A stretch of 43,487 nt of DNA from Ilumatobacter sp. (GTDB lineage: Bacteria > Actinomycetota > Acidimicrobiia > Acidimicrobiales > Ilumatobacteraceae): assembly GCA_013002175.1 (NCBI GenBank), contig JABDKP010000112.1, forward strand, positions 1 through 43,487, in the 5' to 3' direction. The notes under the pieces were generated by a model, which was not told where the DNA came from, did no database searches, and saw only the letters and a program-made list of their open reading frames with translations. Both the position numbers and the translations under genes were made by a program. How positions within the stretch are numbered: position 1 is the first letter of the stretch; each line of letters starts with the position of its first letter. Shown one piece after another: positions 1 through 8,445 of this stretch.

Positions 1-53
1 ACGGTGACATCATCAGCTTCGGCGCGACGCACGTGCGCTTCGAGGCGTCCTGA
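1..53 (+). CDS. fhaA: C-terminal end of an FHA-domain protein, probably FhaA (partial)
   Basis: Only the last 16 complete codons are present, reading GDIISFGATHVRFEAS and then TGA at 51-53. A GD-(I/V)-I-x-(F/I)-G tail ending in RFE is how FHA domains close, and in actinobacteria fhaA lies directly upstream of fhaB. Identity therefore rests on this short tail plus position. The following gene starts 52 bases later on the same strand, consistent with one operon. Confidence 0.7.
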   Translation, partial: GDIISFGATHVRFEAS

Positions 54-105
54 CCGCCACCGCCCTACCGCGCCGCAACGACCCGCGCCACCACCGCCGA
101 CCGCC

Positions 106-615
106 ATGACCGACCAAGTCCTCAACATCTTGAAGTTCGCCCTCCTCGGGCTGCTCTACCTGTTCTTCGCGCGGGTGCTGTGGGCGGTCTGGAGCGAGGT
201 TCGGATGCCGCGCCGCCGCACCGCCCCGGCGGGCCCGCAGCGCCACCCGGCCGCCACCCGTCAGGCCCAGCCGATGCCGCCACCAACCGCCGCCGGCCGC
301 AAGCCGATGAAGGGACGCGGCGGACGGGTCGGCCGGCTGGTGATCCTCGAACCTCGATCCCGCCGCGGGTTGACGTTCCCGATGGCCGGCGAGATCACGC
401 TCGGCCGCGACGACAAGTGCACCATCTCGATCACCGACGACACGTTCGTCTCTCACCTCCACCTGCGCATCTACGACCACGAGGGCCAGCCGATGCTGGA
501 AGACCTCGGCTCGACGAACGGCACGTTCCACAACGGCAACAAGCTGATCGGCGCGAAGCTGCTCCACCCCGGCGACCGCATCCAGGTCGGCACGACCGTG
601 ATCGAGGCGCAATGA
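106..615 (+). CDS. fhaB: FHA-domain membrane-anchored protein FhaB (FipA)
   Basis: A 169-residue protein with an N-terminal membrane segment (about residues 8-28, rich in Leu and Phe), a basic Pro/Ala-rich linker, and a C-terminal FHA domain (about residues 75-165). The phosphothreonine-binding signature is intact: LGRDD, then SHLHLRI, then DLGSTNGTFHN. In mycobacteria FhaB is phosphorylated by the PknA/PknB kinases and links them to the divisome. It sits between fhaA and pstP as expected. The ATG at 106 is preferred over earlier in-frame starts because those run back through the fhaA end and give a low-complexity Arg/Pro leader. The protein would sit at the inner membrane face and bind phosphorylated partners from this operon. 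Confidence 0.9.
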   Translation: MTDQVLNILKFALLGLLYLFFARVLWAVWSEVRMPRRRTAPAGPQRHPAATRQAQPMPPPTAAGRKPMKGRGGRVGRLVILEPRSRRGLTFPMAGEITLGRDDKCTISITDDTFVSHLHLRIYDHEGQPMLEDLGSTNGTFHNGNKLIGAKLLHPGDRIQVGTTVIEAQ

Positions 616-658
616 CGGTCGCACCCGTGCCTGGCTCGTCGACGACTCGCGCCCGCCG

Positions 659-689
659 CGACAAAGTTGTGCCTGGCACAACTTTGACG
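659..689. repeat. Dispersed palindromic repeat, copy 1
   Basis: Perfect 12-bp arms (662-673 and 675-686) flank a single central T, with core GTTGTGCC-T-GGCACAAC. With one mismatch the arms extend to 659-689. It lies in the 84-bp gap between fhaB and pstP. The same core recurs at 13635, 22484 and 25079, and a related palindrome is at 28533. Confidence 0.85.
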
Positions 690-699
690 GGGGCTGGCG

Positions 700-2115
700 A
701 TGGCTGAGTTGGCGTGGGGGGCGGCGACCCATCCGGGGCAGCTGCGGCCGCAGAACGAGGACAGCCTGCTGGCGATCGACGGCATCTTCGTCGTCGCCGA
801 CGGCATGGGCGGCCACGAGGCCGGCGAGGTCGCCAGCCTGATCGCGGTCGAGCGCGTCCGCGACGACGTGCGCGCCGCCGGGCTGCCGTCGGCGGAGGTC
901 GTCGTCGAGTCGATCGCCAACGCCAACGACGACATCCTCCGCGCCGCCCTCGCCAACCCGGCCCAGCGCGGCATGGGCACCACGCTCAACATGATCGCCC
1001 TGATCGGCGACCCGATGGCCGGGCGCGGCGCTCCCAACCTCGACGTCATGAACGAGCCGGGGGAGGTCACCCCGATCGTGCCGGCCGAGCCGACCGAGGC
1101 CCTCGTGCTCGCCAACGTCGGCGACTCGCGCACCTACCTGATGCGCCACGACCGCCTCCGCCGCGTCACCGTCGACCACAGCTACGTCCAGGAACTCGTC
1201 GCCACGGGCCACATCACCGAGGACGAGGCCCGCACCCACCCCCGCCGCAACATCGTCACCCGTGCCCTCGGCATCGAGCCCGACGTCAAGGTCGACTGGT
1301 GGACGCTGCCGCTGATCCGCGGCGACCGCTTCCTGCTGTGCAGCGACGGCCTCGTCGACGAGATCCCCGACGCCGACATCCGCGACGCGCTGGCGACGAT
1401 CGCCGACCCGCAGGCGGCCGCGGAACGGCTCGTCGACCTCGCCAACGCGGCCGGTGGCCGCGACAACGTGACGGTGATCGTCGTCGACGTGCTGGAGGGC
1501 GACGACCCACCCGACCCGACCCAGGAGGTCGACGTCGTGCCGGTGTGGGCGCACGAGGACGACCCCACCCCCGCCGGCAGCCTGGAGGTCGACGCCGACG
1601 GCCACGCGATCGCCAGGATCGCCGGGCAGGAAGCATCGCCGGAGCCCGCCACCGACGCGCCACCGACCGGCCGTGCCGCGAAGCGCGCCGCGAAGAAGGC
1701 TGCCCGACGCCGCGATCGCGGGCCGCGCCGCTTCCTGATCGGGCTGCTCGTCGCAGCACTGCTCGTCGTGACGTTCGCGTTCGTCGCAGCGTGGGCTCGT
1801 CGCGGCTACTTCCTCGACTTCGACGACGACGACGTCGTCACGATCTACCGCGGCCGCACGGGCGGTCTGTTGTGGTTCGATCCCACCGTGGAGAACAACG
1901 GCCCGCCCCGCGACATCCTCACCGACGAGAGCGTCGACCTGATCGAGGCCCGACCGCGCTTCGACTCGCGGACGAAGGCGGCCGAGTTCATCACCGACCT
2001 GGTGACGATCCCGCCGACCACCGTCCCACCGCCGACCACGACGACCACGACGACGACCACGACGACGACGACCACGACGACCACGACACCTGCGGCGACC
2101 ACCACGGTCCCGTGA
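700..2115 (+). CDS. pstP: PP2C-family Ser/Thr protein phosphatase PstP
   Basis: A 471-residue PPM phosphatase expected to reverse PknB phosphorylation. Visible metal-site motifs are NED at 19-21, VADGMGGHE (D34), NVGDSR (D142), CSDGL (D216) and GGRDNVT (D255). A transmembrane helix (about 345-365) follows the catalytic domain. The outside part is short and ends in an extreme threonine tail (about residues 435-471), encoded by a run of ACG/ACC codons with a few prolines. Most actinobacterial PstP proteins have a longer folded extracellular tail, so this tail is noteworthy; it could be a spacer or a glycosylation target (inference). The next gene starts 7 bases after the stop, so they are surely cotranscribed. 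Confidence 0.95.
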   Translation: MAELAWGAATHPGQLRPQNEDSLLAIDGIFVVADGMGGHEAGEVASLIAVERVRDDVRAAGLPSAEVVVESIANANDDILRAALANPAQRGMGTTLNMIALIGDPMAGRGAPNLDVMNEPGEVTPIVPAEPTEALVLANVGDSRTYLMRHDRLRRVTVDHSYVQELVATGHITEDEARTHPRRNIVTRALGIEPDVKVDWWTLPLIRGDRFLLCSDGLVDEIPDADIRDALATIADPQAAAERLVDLANAAGGRDNVTVIVVDVLEGDDPPDPTQEVDVVPVWAHEDDPTPAGSLEVDADGHAIARIAGQEASPEPATDAPPTGRAAKRAAKKAARRRDRGPRRFLIGLLVAALLVVTFAFVAAWARRGYFLDFDDDDVVTIYRGRTGGLLWFDPTVENNGPPRDILTDESVDLIEARPRFDSRTKAAEFITDLVTIPPTTVPPPTTTTTTTTTTTTTTTTTTPAATTTVP

Positions 2116-2122
2116 CACCGCC

Positions 2123-3583
2123 ATGACGCACGCCGCGGTCGACGACGAGCACGGGGCGGGCAGGCGGACCCCGTCGCCGATCGCCCGCCACCGCCGCAAC
2201 ACCGAGCTGACGCTGGTCGTGATGGCCGCGATGATCACCGGCGCGGCGTACGCCGTCGCGGCACTCGGCACGAACGCCGAGATCCCGCCGGGCATCGTCG
2301 TCTTCGTCGGTGTCCTCCTGGCCCTGCTGCTCTGCGCGCACATCGTCGTCCGCCTCGTCGCCGGCGGTGCCGACGGCACGCTGCTGCCGCTCGCCGCGAT
2401 CCTCCACGGCGTCGGGTTCGTGATGATCACCCGCCTCGACGACCGCCTCGCCGGCCTCCAGGCGACGTGGAGCCTCGTCGCGATCGCCGCGTTCGTCCTC
2501 ACCCTGCTGTTCGTCCAACGCACCACGCTGCTCGCCCGCTACCGCTGGGTGCTGTTCCTCGCCGGCGCGTTCCTGCTGCTGCTGCCGATGGCGCCGGGCG
2601 TTGGCCGGACGATCAACGGGGCGCGGATCTGGGTCAGCGTCGGGCCGATCAACTTCCAGCCGGGTGAGTTCGCCAAGCTCGCCTTCGCGATCTTCTTCGC
2701 CGCCTATCTCGCCGACCGCCGCGAGCTGATCGCGGCCCGGACGTGGAAGGTCGGCCCGATCCACCTCCCCGAGCCGCGCTACATCGCGCCGATCTTCGTC
2801 GCCTGGGGGTTCGCCGTCGTCGTGATGGTCGGCGAACGCGACCTCGGTTCGTCGCTGCTGTTCTTCACGCTGTTCGTCGTGATGATGTGGGTCGCCACCG
2901 AACGCGTCGGGTACCTGCTGCTGGGCGCCGTGCTGTTCGGCGGGGCAGCGTGGTTCTCGTGGTCGCAGTTCACGCACGTGCAGACCCGCGTCACCAACTG
3001 GATCAATCCGTGGGACGACCCGCTCGACAAGGGCTACCAGATCATCCAGGCGCTGTACGGCCTCGCCGACGGTGGCCTGCTCGGCACCGGCCTCGGCCGC
3101 GGCAACCCGAACCAGGTACCGGAGGCGCAGAACGACTTCATCTTCGCCTCGATCGGTGAGGAGTTCGGCCTGATCGGCGCCACCGCCGTGCTGATGTCGT
3201 ACATCCTGATCGTCGGCGCCGGACTGCGCATCGCGCTCCGCACCGAGCGGACGTTCGAGAAGCTGCTCGCAACCGGCCTGACGACGATCGTCGGGGTGCA
3301 GGCGTTCATCATCATCGGCGGTGTGCTGAAGGTGATCCCGCTCACCGGCATCACGCTGCCGTTCGTCAGCTACGGCGGCTCGTCGCTGGTGTCCAACTAC
3401 ATCCTGCTCGCACTCCTGATCCGCGTCTCGGACTCCGCGGCCCGCCGCCTGGGCGAGTTGCCGGACGACCCGACGACCGGCGAGCGATGGACGGCGTGGC
3501 GTCTCTCCCGCCAGATCCGCCGGGACGAGAAGCGCGGCGAGCAGCCGCCGTCCGTCACCGGCCCGGTCGAGGTGGGCTCGTGA
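2123..3583 (+). CDS. rodA: SEDS-family peptidoglycan glycosyltransferase RodA/FtsW
   Basis: A 486-residue polytopic membrane protein of the SEDS family, which polymerises lipid II glycan chains together with a cognate class B PBP. Roughly ten or more hydrophobic segments are visible. Conserved stretches include GARIWVSVGPINFQPGEFAK, GLGRGNPNQVPEAQNDFIF and the C-terminal TGITLPFVSYGGSS. Length and position beside pbpA and pstP match the RodA paralogue of actinobacterial clusters rather than the dcw-cluster FtsW. The ATG lies 7 bases after pstP, and the TGA overlaps the GTG of pbpA by four bases, implying translational coupling with its transpeptidase partner. Confidence 0.95.
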   Translation: MTHAAVDDEHGAGRRTPSPIARHRRNTELTLVVMAAMITGAAYAVAALGTNAEIPPGIVVFVGVLLALLLCAHIVVRLVAGGADGTLLPLAAILHGVGFVMITRLDDRLAGLQATWSLVAIAAFVLTLLFVQRTTLLARYRWVLFLAGAFLLLLPMAPGVGRTINGARIWVSVGPINFQPGEFAKLAFAIFFAAYLADRRELIAARTWKVGPIHLPEPRYIAPIFVAWGFAVVVMVGERDLGSSLLFFTLFVVMMWVATERVGYLLLGAVLFGGAAWFSWSQFTHVQTRVTNWINPWDDPLDKGYQIIQALYGLADGGLLGTGLGRGNPNQVPEAQNDFIFASIGEEFGLIGATAVLMSYILIVGAGLRIALRTERTFEKLLATGLTTIVGVQAFIIIGGVLKVIPLTGITLPFVSYGGSSLVSNYILLALLIRVSDSAARRLGELPDDPTTGERWTAWRLSRQIRRDEKRGEQPPSVTGPVEVGS

Positions 3584-5073
3584 ACCGCGCGATCCGCCAG
3601 CTCACCGTGGGCCTGATGGCGTGCTATGTCGTGCTGTTCGCTGCGCTCAACTACTGGCAGGTGGGCCAGAAGGAGGAGCTGGACGCCAAGTTCGACAACA
3701 CCCGCGCCGTGCTCCGCGAGTTCAACCGCCCACGCGGCAACATCGTCACCGAGGACGGCGTCGTCGTCGCCCAGTCGCTGCCGAACACCACCGACGAGAA
3801 CCTCGACTTCACCCGCGACTACCCCACCGGCGACATCATGTCGAACGTCACCGGGTACTTCACGAAGGACTTCGGCTCGACGCAACTGGAACGGACCCAC
3901 GGTGACGTCCTCACCGGCTCGACCGCCGCTCAGCAGGTGCGCGGGCTGGGCGACATCCTCGCCGGCAACGTCGACAACGCCGGGTCGGTCGAGCTGACGA
4001 TGCGCTACGACGCGCAGCTCGCCGCCAAGTTCGCGCTCGCCGGGCGTGAGGGGTCGGTGACGGTGATCAACCCCCAGACCGGGGCGATCATCGCGATGTT
4101 CTCCAACCCGGCGTACGACCCCACCACGTTCGTCGGCCAGCCGTTCGAGACCGCCCAGCAGGCGATCACCGACCTCCAGAACGCGGACGGCAACCCGCTG
4201 CTCGCCAACGCCTACCAGGAGCGGTACATGCCCGGGTCGACGTTCAAAGTGATCACCACCGGCATCGGCCTGGAAGCCGGCGTGCTGTCGCGCGAGACCT
4301 CGTTCCCCGACGAGCGGGAGTGGACGCCGCCGCAGACCGACGACCCGATCCGCAACTACAACGGCAGCCTGTGCGGCGGCGACATGGCCACCGTGTTCCG
4401 CCGCAGCTGCAACATCCCGTTTGCCAGGACCGCGCTCGAGCTCGGCGTCGAGCGGATGATCGACGGCACCCGGGCGTGGGGCATCGACGAGCAACTGCCG
4501 ATCGACCTGCCGCGCGCCGCGACGAGCACGTTCGGCAACGTGGACGACCTCGACCAGCAGCTCCCGCTGCTCGCGATCCGTGGGTTCGGTCAGAGCGAGG
4601 ACCAGATGGTGCCGCTGCACATGGCGATGGTGGCCGGCGCCGTCGCCAACGGCGGCCAGATGATGAAGCCGTACGTCGTCGAGGCGACATACGACAAGGC
4701 CGGCCGCGTCCTCGACCGCACGTCACCCGAGGTCTGGAAGACGCCGATCTCGCCGCAGACCGCGGCGCTGGAACGAGAGTTCATGATCGGCGTCGTCGAG
4801 TCCGGGACGGCGAGCTGCTGCCTCGACCTCGCCGGCGGCATCCAGGCCGCGGCGAAGACGGGTACCGCCGAGCTCGGCGTGGCGAGCAACCCCGACCTGT
4901 CGCACGCGTGGATCATCGCGTTCGCCCCTGCCGAGAACCCGCAGTTCGCGATCTCGGTCGTGCTGATCAACGTCCAGTCGACCCAGGACGTCGCCGCCAC
5001 GGGCGGCCGCCTCGCCGGCCCGATCGCCCAGGACATGCTCGATTACCTGCTGAGTGGCGCAGGGGCACGTTGA
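3580..5073 (+). CDS. pbpA: Class B penicillin-binding protein PbpA (transpeptidase)
   Basis: A 497-residue D,D-transpeptidase anchored by one N-terminal helix (about residues 9-26). The penicillin-binding triad is complete: STFK with nucleophile S220, SCN at 276-278, and KTGT from K426. GTG at 3580 is chosen because it forms the 4-base GTGA overlap with rodA and starts MNRAIRQLTVG, the typical N-terminus; an upstream in-frame start would lie inside rodA. It would cross-link the strands made by the adjacent SEDS protein. The residues preceding SCN carry two Cys positions (SLCGGDMATVFRRSC), as also occurs in some actinobacterial PbpA proteins. A cluster of hairpins begins on its stop codon. Confidence 0.95.
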   Translation: MNRAIRQLTVGLMACYVVLFAALNYWQVGQKEELDAKFDNTRAVLREFNRPRGNIVTEDGVVVAQSLPNTTDENLDFTRDYPTGDIMSNVTGYFTKDFGSTQLERTHGDVLTGSTAAQQVRGLGDILAGNVDNAGSVELTMRYDAQLAAKFALAGREGSVTVINPQTGAIIAMFSNPAYDPTTFVGQPFETAQQAITDLQNADGNPLLANAYQERYMPGSTFKVITTGIGLEAGVLSRETSFPDEREWTPPQTDDPIRNYNGSLCGGDMATVFRRSCNIPFARTALELGVERMIDGTRAWGIDEQLPIDLPRAATSTFGNVDDLDQQLPLLAIRGFGQSEDQMVPLHMAMVAGAVANGGQMMKPYVVEATYDKAGRVLDRTSPEVWKTPISPQTAALEREFMIGVVESGTASCCLDLAGGIQAAAKTGTAELGVASNPDLSHAWIIAFAPAENPQFAISVVLINVQSTQDVAATGGRLAGPIAQDMLDYLLSGAGAR

Positions 5074-5154
5074 TGTTGCCGTCGGCAACATCGAGCGGCT
5101 GCGCCGCTCCGGCGACTGCGTCGCCCCGTGCCTTTTCTCCGGGCTGCGCCCGGA
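5072..5154 (+). other. Run of four tight hairpins after pbpA
   Basis: Four perfect inverted repeats follow one another: 5072-5092 (9-bp arms GATGTTGCC/GGCAACATC, loop GTC), 5093-5109 (7-bp arms GAGCGGC/GCCGCTC, loop TGC), 5111-5125 (6-bp arms GGCGAC/GTCGCC, loop TGC) and 5138-5154 (7-bp arms TCCGGGC/GCCCGGA, loop TGC). The first overlaps the pbpA stop. No U-tract follows the last stem. It could be a terminator or attenuator between pbpA and pknB, an RNA-stability element, or a repeat. Confidence 0.75.
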
Positions 5155-5233
5155 CTCGCTGCGCTCGGCGGGAAACCCCGTCCACTGCTTCCTCATCCTC
5201 ACCTGGTGGCCCACGCGCGACGACGGGCGTCGA

Positions 5234-5239
5234 TAGCCT
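5234..5239 (+). promoter_or_regulatory. Possible -10 element of pknB
   Basis: TAGCCT matches TANNNT and lies in the 205-bp gap after pbpA. A transcript starting near 5246 would give a leader of roughly 30 bases before the GTG at 5279. No clear -35 is seen. Confidence 0.4.
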
Positions 5240-5278
5240 GACGTGTCGCCGTTTCGGCGCGCAGAGAACAGTGACCCA

Positions 5279-7420
5279 GTGAGCAACAACGGCGAAGCAA
5301 CCGTCATCAACGACCGGTACGAGATCCACAAGCGCATCGGGCGCGGTGGCATGGCCGACGTGTTCTCCGCGCGCGACCTGCTGCTCGACCGGCAGGTCGC
5401 GATGAAGGTGCTGTTCCCCGAGTTCGCCACCGACGCCAATTTCGTCGAGCGCTTCCGCCGCGAAGCGCAGTCGGCGGCCAACCTGTCGCACCCCAACATC
5501 GTCAACGTCTACGACTGGGGGCGCTACGAGGGCACGTACTTCATCGCGATGGAGGAGGTCCAGGGTCGCACCCTCGCCGACATCCTGAAGACGAACAAGC
5601 AGCTCACCGCCAAGCAGGCGGCGGAGATCGCCAGCGAGGTCGCGGCGGCGCTCGGTTTCGCCCACGAGGGCGGCGTCGCCCACCGCGACATCAAGCCGGC
5701 GAACATCCTGATCGGCTCGAACGGGCAGGTGAAGGTCGCCGACTTCGGCATCGCCCGGGCGATGAACGCGCCGACCGAGGCCAACCTCACCCAGGTCGGC
5801 TCGGTGATGGGCACCGCCACCTACTTCAGCCCCGAGCAGGCCCAGGGCGCGCAACCCGACCCCCGCAGCGACCTCTACTCGCTCGGCATCGTGATGTACG
5901 AGATGGTCGCCGGCAAGCCGCCGTTCACCGGCGAGAACCCGGTCAGCATCGCCTACAAGCAGGTCCACGACGCCCCCCAACCGCTCGTCCAGCTCGTCGC
6001 CGACGTCCCCCGCTCGTTCGAGGCGATCGTCGCCAAGCTGCTCGCCAAGGACCCGAAACTGCGCTACCCGAGCGCCGGTGCGCTGCGCGACGACCTCCGC
6101 CGCTTCCGCAACGACGAGCCGGTCCAGGCGCTCACCGCGGCCGCTCAGGCGCAGGGCGTCGAGCTGCCCGAGTCGACCGGCGCGGCAGCAGCCGCAGCCG
6201 CTGCAGCCGCCGCGGCAGCCGGCGCGACCACCGCCGGGCCCGCCGTACCGCGCCGTCCGGCATCGTTCGACGCGCGCACCCAGAGCGGCGTGTGGGACAC
6301 CGGCTACCCGCCGGGCGCGTCGCCGGACGCGATGTACTACGACACCAGCTCGTCGCGCACCGGGTGGTACGCACTGGCTGCGTTCGTCGCGCTGATCGCG
6401 CTCGTCGTCGGCGGCGTGCTGCTGTTCCAGTCGCTCAGCACCGAAGAGCCGACCGCCGCCGAACCCGAGCCGTTCGAGCTCGCCGACTACACCGGCCAGC
6501 CGCTCGAGGCGGTGATCGCCGAGCTCGACCGGCTCAACCTGTTGTTCCGCACCGAGCCGGAGGAGAACGCCGACGTCGGCATCGGCTTCGTCCATCGCAC
6601 CGAGCCGGTCGCCGGCACGATCCTGTTCGAGGGCCAGGAAGTCGTCGTCTACTTCAATCCCGACCCGCAGGTGTCACCGATCCCGAACGTCGTCGGCATC
6701 CCGCTCGACGAGGCCCGTCAGATCCTGGAGGCGGACGGATTCGCGGTCGGCACGATCACGGTCGAGAAGACCGACCAGGTCGCCGAGAACACCGTGATCA
6801 GCATGAACCCGCCGGCGACCACGCAGGCGCTCCAGGGCGACACGGTCGACCTCGTCGTCGCCGGGCCACCGGACGGCGTCACCGTGCCCGGGTTCATCGT
6901 CGGCCAGAGCGAGCAGGCCGCGCTCGACGTCTTGCAGGGCGCCCCCTACGAGTTCGTGGTCACGGTCGAGCGCATCTCGAGCGCGACGATCCCCGCCGGA
7001 ACCGTCATCGAGACGGCGCCGGCCGCCAACCAGCTGATGCCGCGTGGCGGGGCGATCACCATCACGGTGTCCGACGGGCCCGAGCCGATCACGGTGCCGC
7101 CGGTCGTCGGCCAGACCGAGGGCCGGGCGCGCAACACGATCACGTCGGCCGGCCTGACGGTGGCGGTGAACTACGTCAACGTGCCGGCCGGCAGCCCCGA
7201 CGACGGCCGCGTGCGGGCGCAGGACCTGGCGCCGGGCTCGCTCGCCGACCCCGGTACCCGCGTCACCTTGACGGTCGGCCGGTCGTTGGAGGTCGCCACG
7301 ACGCTGCCGCCGACCACCACCACGACCGTGCCTCCGGCCACGACGACGACGGCACCGCCGGTCCAGACGACGACGACGGCGCCGCCCGGGGCGACCACCA
7401 CGACCAGTCCGCCGCCGTGA
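5279..7420 (+). CDS. pknB: PASTA-domain Ser/Thr protein kinase PknB
   Basis: A 713-residue receptor kinase. The N-terminal kinase domain has GRGGMADV, AMKV (K43), HRDIKPAN (D137) and DFG (D155), followed by an activation loop with several Thr. A juxtamembrane region has an unbroken alanine run (near residues 302-315), then a membrane helix (about 362-383) and four PASTA repeats (about 400-670) that bind muropeptides or lipid II. It ends in a Thr/Pro-rich tail like that of PstP. The kinase would phosphorylate FHA proteins and division factors, with PstP as antagonist. GTG at 5279 places the kinase domain about 15 residues from the N-terminus; GTG at 5243 is an alternative. The usual second kinase, pknA, is absent between pbpA and this gene. 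The stop overlaps trpG by four bases. Confidence 0.95.
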   Translation: MSNNGEATVINDRYEIHKRIGRGGMADVFSARDLLLDRQVAMKVLFPEFATDANFVERFRREAQSAANLSHPNIVNVYDWGRYEGTYFIAMEEVQGRTLADILKTNKQLTAKQAAEIASEVAAALGFAHEGGVAHRDIKPANILIGSNGQVKVADFGIARAMNAPTEANLTQVGSVMGTATYFSPEQAQGAQPDPRSDLYSLGIVMYEMVAGKPPFTGENPVSIAYKQVHDAPQPLVQLVADVPRSFEAIVAKLLAKDPKLRYPSAGALRDDLRRFRNDEPVQALTAAAQAQGVELPESTGAAAAAAAAAAAAAGATTAGPAVPRRPASFDARTQSGVWDTGYPPGASPDAMYYDTSSSRTGWYALAAFVALIALVVGGVLLFQSLSTEEPTAAEPEPFELADYTGQPLEAVIAELDRLNLLFRTEPEENADVGIGFVHRTEPVAGTILFEGQEVVVYFNPDPQVSPIPNVVGIPLDEARQILEADGFAVGTITVEKTDQVAENTVISMNPPATTQALQGDTVDLVVAGPPDGVTVPGFIVGQSEQAALDVLQGAPYEFVVTVERISSATIPAGTVIETAPAANQLMPRGGAITITVSDGPEPITVPPVVGQTEGRARNTITSAGLTVAVNYVNVPAGSPDDGRVRAQDLAPGSLADPGTRVTLTVGRSLEVATTLPPTTTTTVPPATTTTAPPVQTTTTAPPGATTTTSPPP

Positions 7421-8001
7421 CCCGCCCGGCGCGCATCCTGGTGATCGACAGCTACGACAGCTTCGTCTACAACCTCGTCCAGTACCTCGGAGAACTCGGC
7501 GCCGAACCGCTCGTCGTGCGCAACGACGAGGTGACCGTGAACGACGCACTGGCATTCGACGCCGACGGCGTGCTGCTGTCGCCGGGCCCCGGGCGGCCCG
7601 AACACAGCGGCATCATCTGCGCCGCGATCCCGGCATTCGCCGAGCGCCGCACGCCGGTGCTCGGTGTCTGCCTCGGCCACCAGGCGATCGGCCACGTCTA
7701 CGGCGCGGAGGTCGTCGGCGCACCCGAGCTGATGCACGGCAAGACGTCGCTCGTCGAACACGACGGCACCGGTGTCTTCGCCGGTCTCGTCTCACCGCTG
7801 ACCGCGACGCGGTACCACTCGCTGACACTGGAACCGTCGTCGATCCCGGACTCGCTCATCGTCACCGCACGCAGCGTCGACGGCGTCGTGATGGGCGTGC
7901 GCCACCGCGACCAGGACGTCGAGGGCGTGCAATTCCACCCGGAGAGCATCCTCACCGGGCAGGGCCACGAGCTGTTGCGCAACTTCCTCGGCCGCTGCTG
8001 A
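7417..8001 (+). CDS. trpG: Class I glutamine amidotransferase, anthranilate/aminodeoxychorismate synthase component II
   Basis: A 194-residue amidotransferase that supplies ammonia to a TrpE or PabB partner. The triad is complete: nucleophile Cys in GVCLGHQ (C85), with His and Glu in FHPES (H174, E176). The oxyanion region LSPGPGRPE is also present. GTG at 7417 overlaps the pknB stop (GTGA). Actinobacterial kinase clusters often carry this gene next to pknB. Whether it serves tryptophan (TrpG) or folate (PabA) synthesis cannot be told here, since no trpE or pabB is in the window. Confidence 0.9.
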   Translation: MTRPARILVIDSYDSFVYNLVQYLGELGAEPLVVRNDEVTVNDALAFDADGVLLSPGPGRPEHSGIICAAIPAFAERRTPVLGVCLGHQAIGHVYGAEVVGAPELMHGKTSLVEHDGTGVFAGLVSPLTATRYHSLTLEPSSIPDSLIVTARSVDGVVMGVRHRDQDVEGVQFHPESILTGQGHELLRNFLGRC

Positions 8002-8068
8002 GCGCCGCCGGGACGCCCGATCGCGGCCCCGATCGGCGCCTCGTGACTCGATGACCGCGTTCATCACC

Positions 8069-8074
8069 TATGCT
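8069..8074 (+). promoter_or_regulatory. -10 element of crgA (near-leaderless)
   Basis: TATGCT is followed by nine bases and the ATG at 8084. A transcript would begin at or just before the start codon, which supports 8084 over the upstream in-frame ATG at 8051. Confidence 0.6.
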
Positions 8075-8083
8075 TCTCGACCG

Positions 8084-8386
8084 ATGGCACCCCCGAAGCG
8101 AAAGACCGGCGGACGAGTCACCGCGAAGGGGACGCGCCCGGGCGACCGTCCGGCGCCGGCGCGGGCCGAGCACGAGGTCGCGGCCTCGTCGCGCTACACG
8201 CCGAAGCAGCAGCGCCGCCAACTGGTGCCGCCGTCGTGGATCCCGGTGATCATGCTCGTGCTGTTGATCGGCGGCGGGCTGCTGATCATGGCGCGCTATC
8301 TGCTCTTCACGAACAGCAACTGGCCGACGCTGGCCGGCCTGCTCGCCATCCTGGGTGGCCTGTACACCGCCACCAAGTGGCAGTAG
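8084..8386 (+). CDS. crgA: Cell division protein CrgA
   Basis: A 100-residue protein with a basic hydrophilic N-terminus (MAPPKRKTGG...), the conserved RYTPKQQRR-to-PPSW stretch, and two membrane helices (about residues 48-70 and 78-97). This is the CrgA architecture. CrgA is an actinobacterial membrane protein that binds FtsZ, FtsQ, FtsI and CwsA and helps assemble the septal machinery. Its place at the end of the fhaA-pknB cluster agrees with mycobacteria and Streptomyces. A -10 element lies nine bases upstream of this ATG. Confidence 0.92.
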   Translation: MAPPKRKTGGRVTAKGTRPGDRPAPARAEHEVAASSRYTPKQQRRQLVPPSWIPVIMLVLLIGGGLLIMARYLLFTNSNWPTLAGLLAILGGLYTATKWQ

Positions 8387-8413
8387 CACCCCGTCGTACC
8401 CGCGCGCCCAGAC

Positions 8414-8431
8414 TTATCCACATGATGTGGA
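8414..8431. other. DnaA-box-like inverted pair
   Basis: TTATCCACA at 8414-8422 is a perfect DnaA box. It is part of the palindrome TCCACAT-G-ATGTGGA (8417-8431), whose other strand gives a weaker box, ATGTCCACA. A single pair cannot mark an origin, but this gene cluster lies near oriC in many actinobacteria. Confidence 0.4.
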
Positions 8432-8445
8432 CATCGCGCCCTTGT

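Noticed and set aside
2029-2110. ACG/ACC repeat tract as a minisatellite or CRISPR-like array
   Set aside because: It is the codon run for the PstP threonine tail; there are no unique spacers and it stays in frame.
13-2526. Long minus-strand open frame of over 800 codons opposite fhaB, pstP and rodA
   Set aside because: It is a shadow of high-GC coding on the plus strand: no recognisable domain, Arg/Asp/Gly-rich low-complexity translation, and full overlap with well-supported genes.
5054-5236. Possible 60-residue gene between pbpA and pknB
   Set aside because: It overlaps the pbpA end and is made almost wholly of the hairpin run, so the reading frame is incidental.
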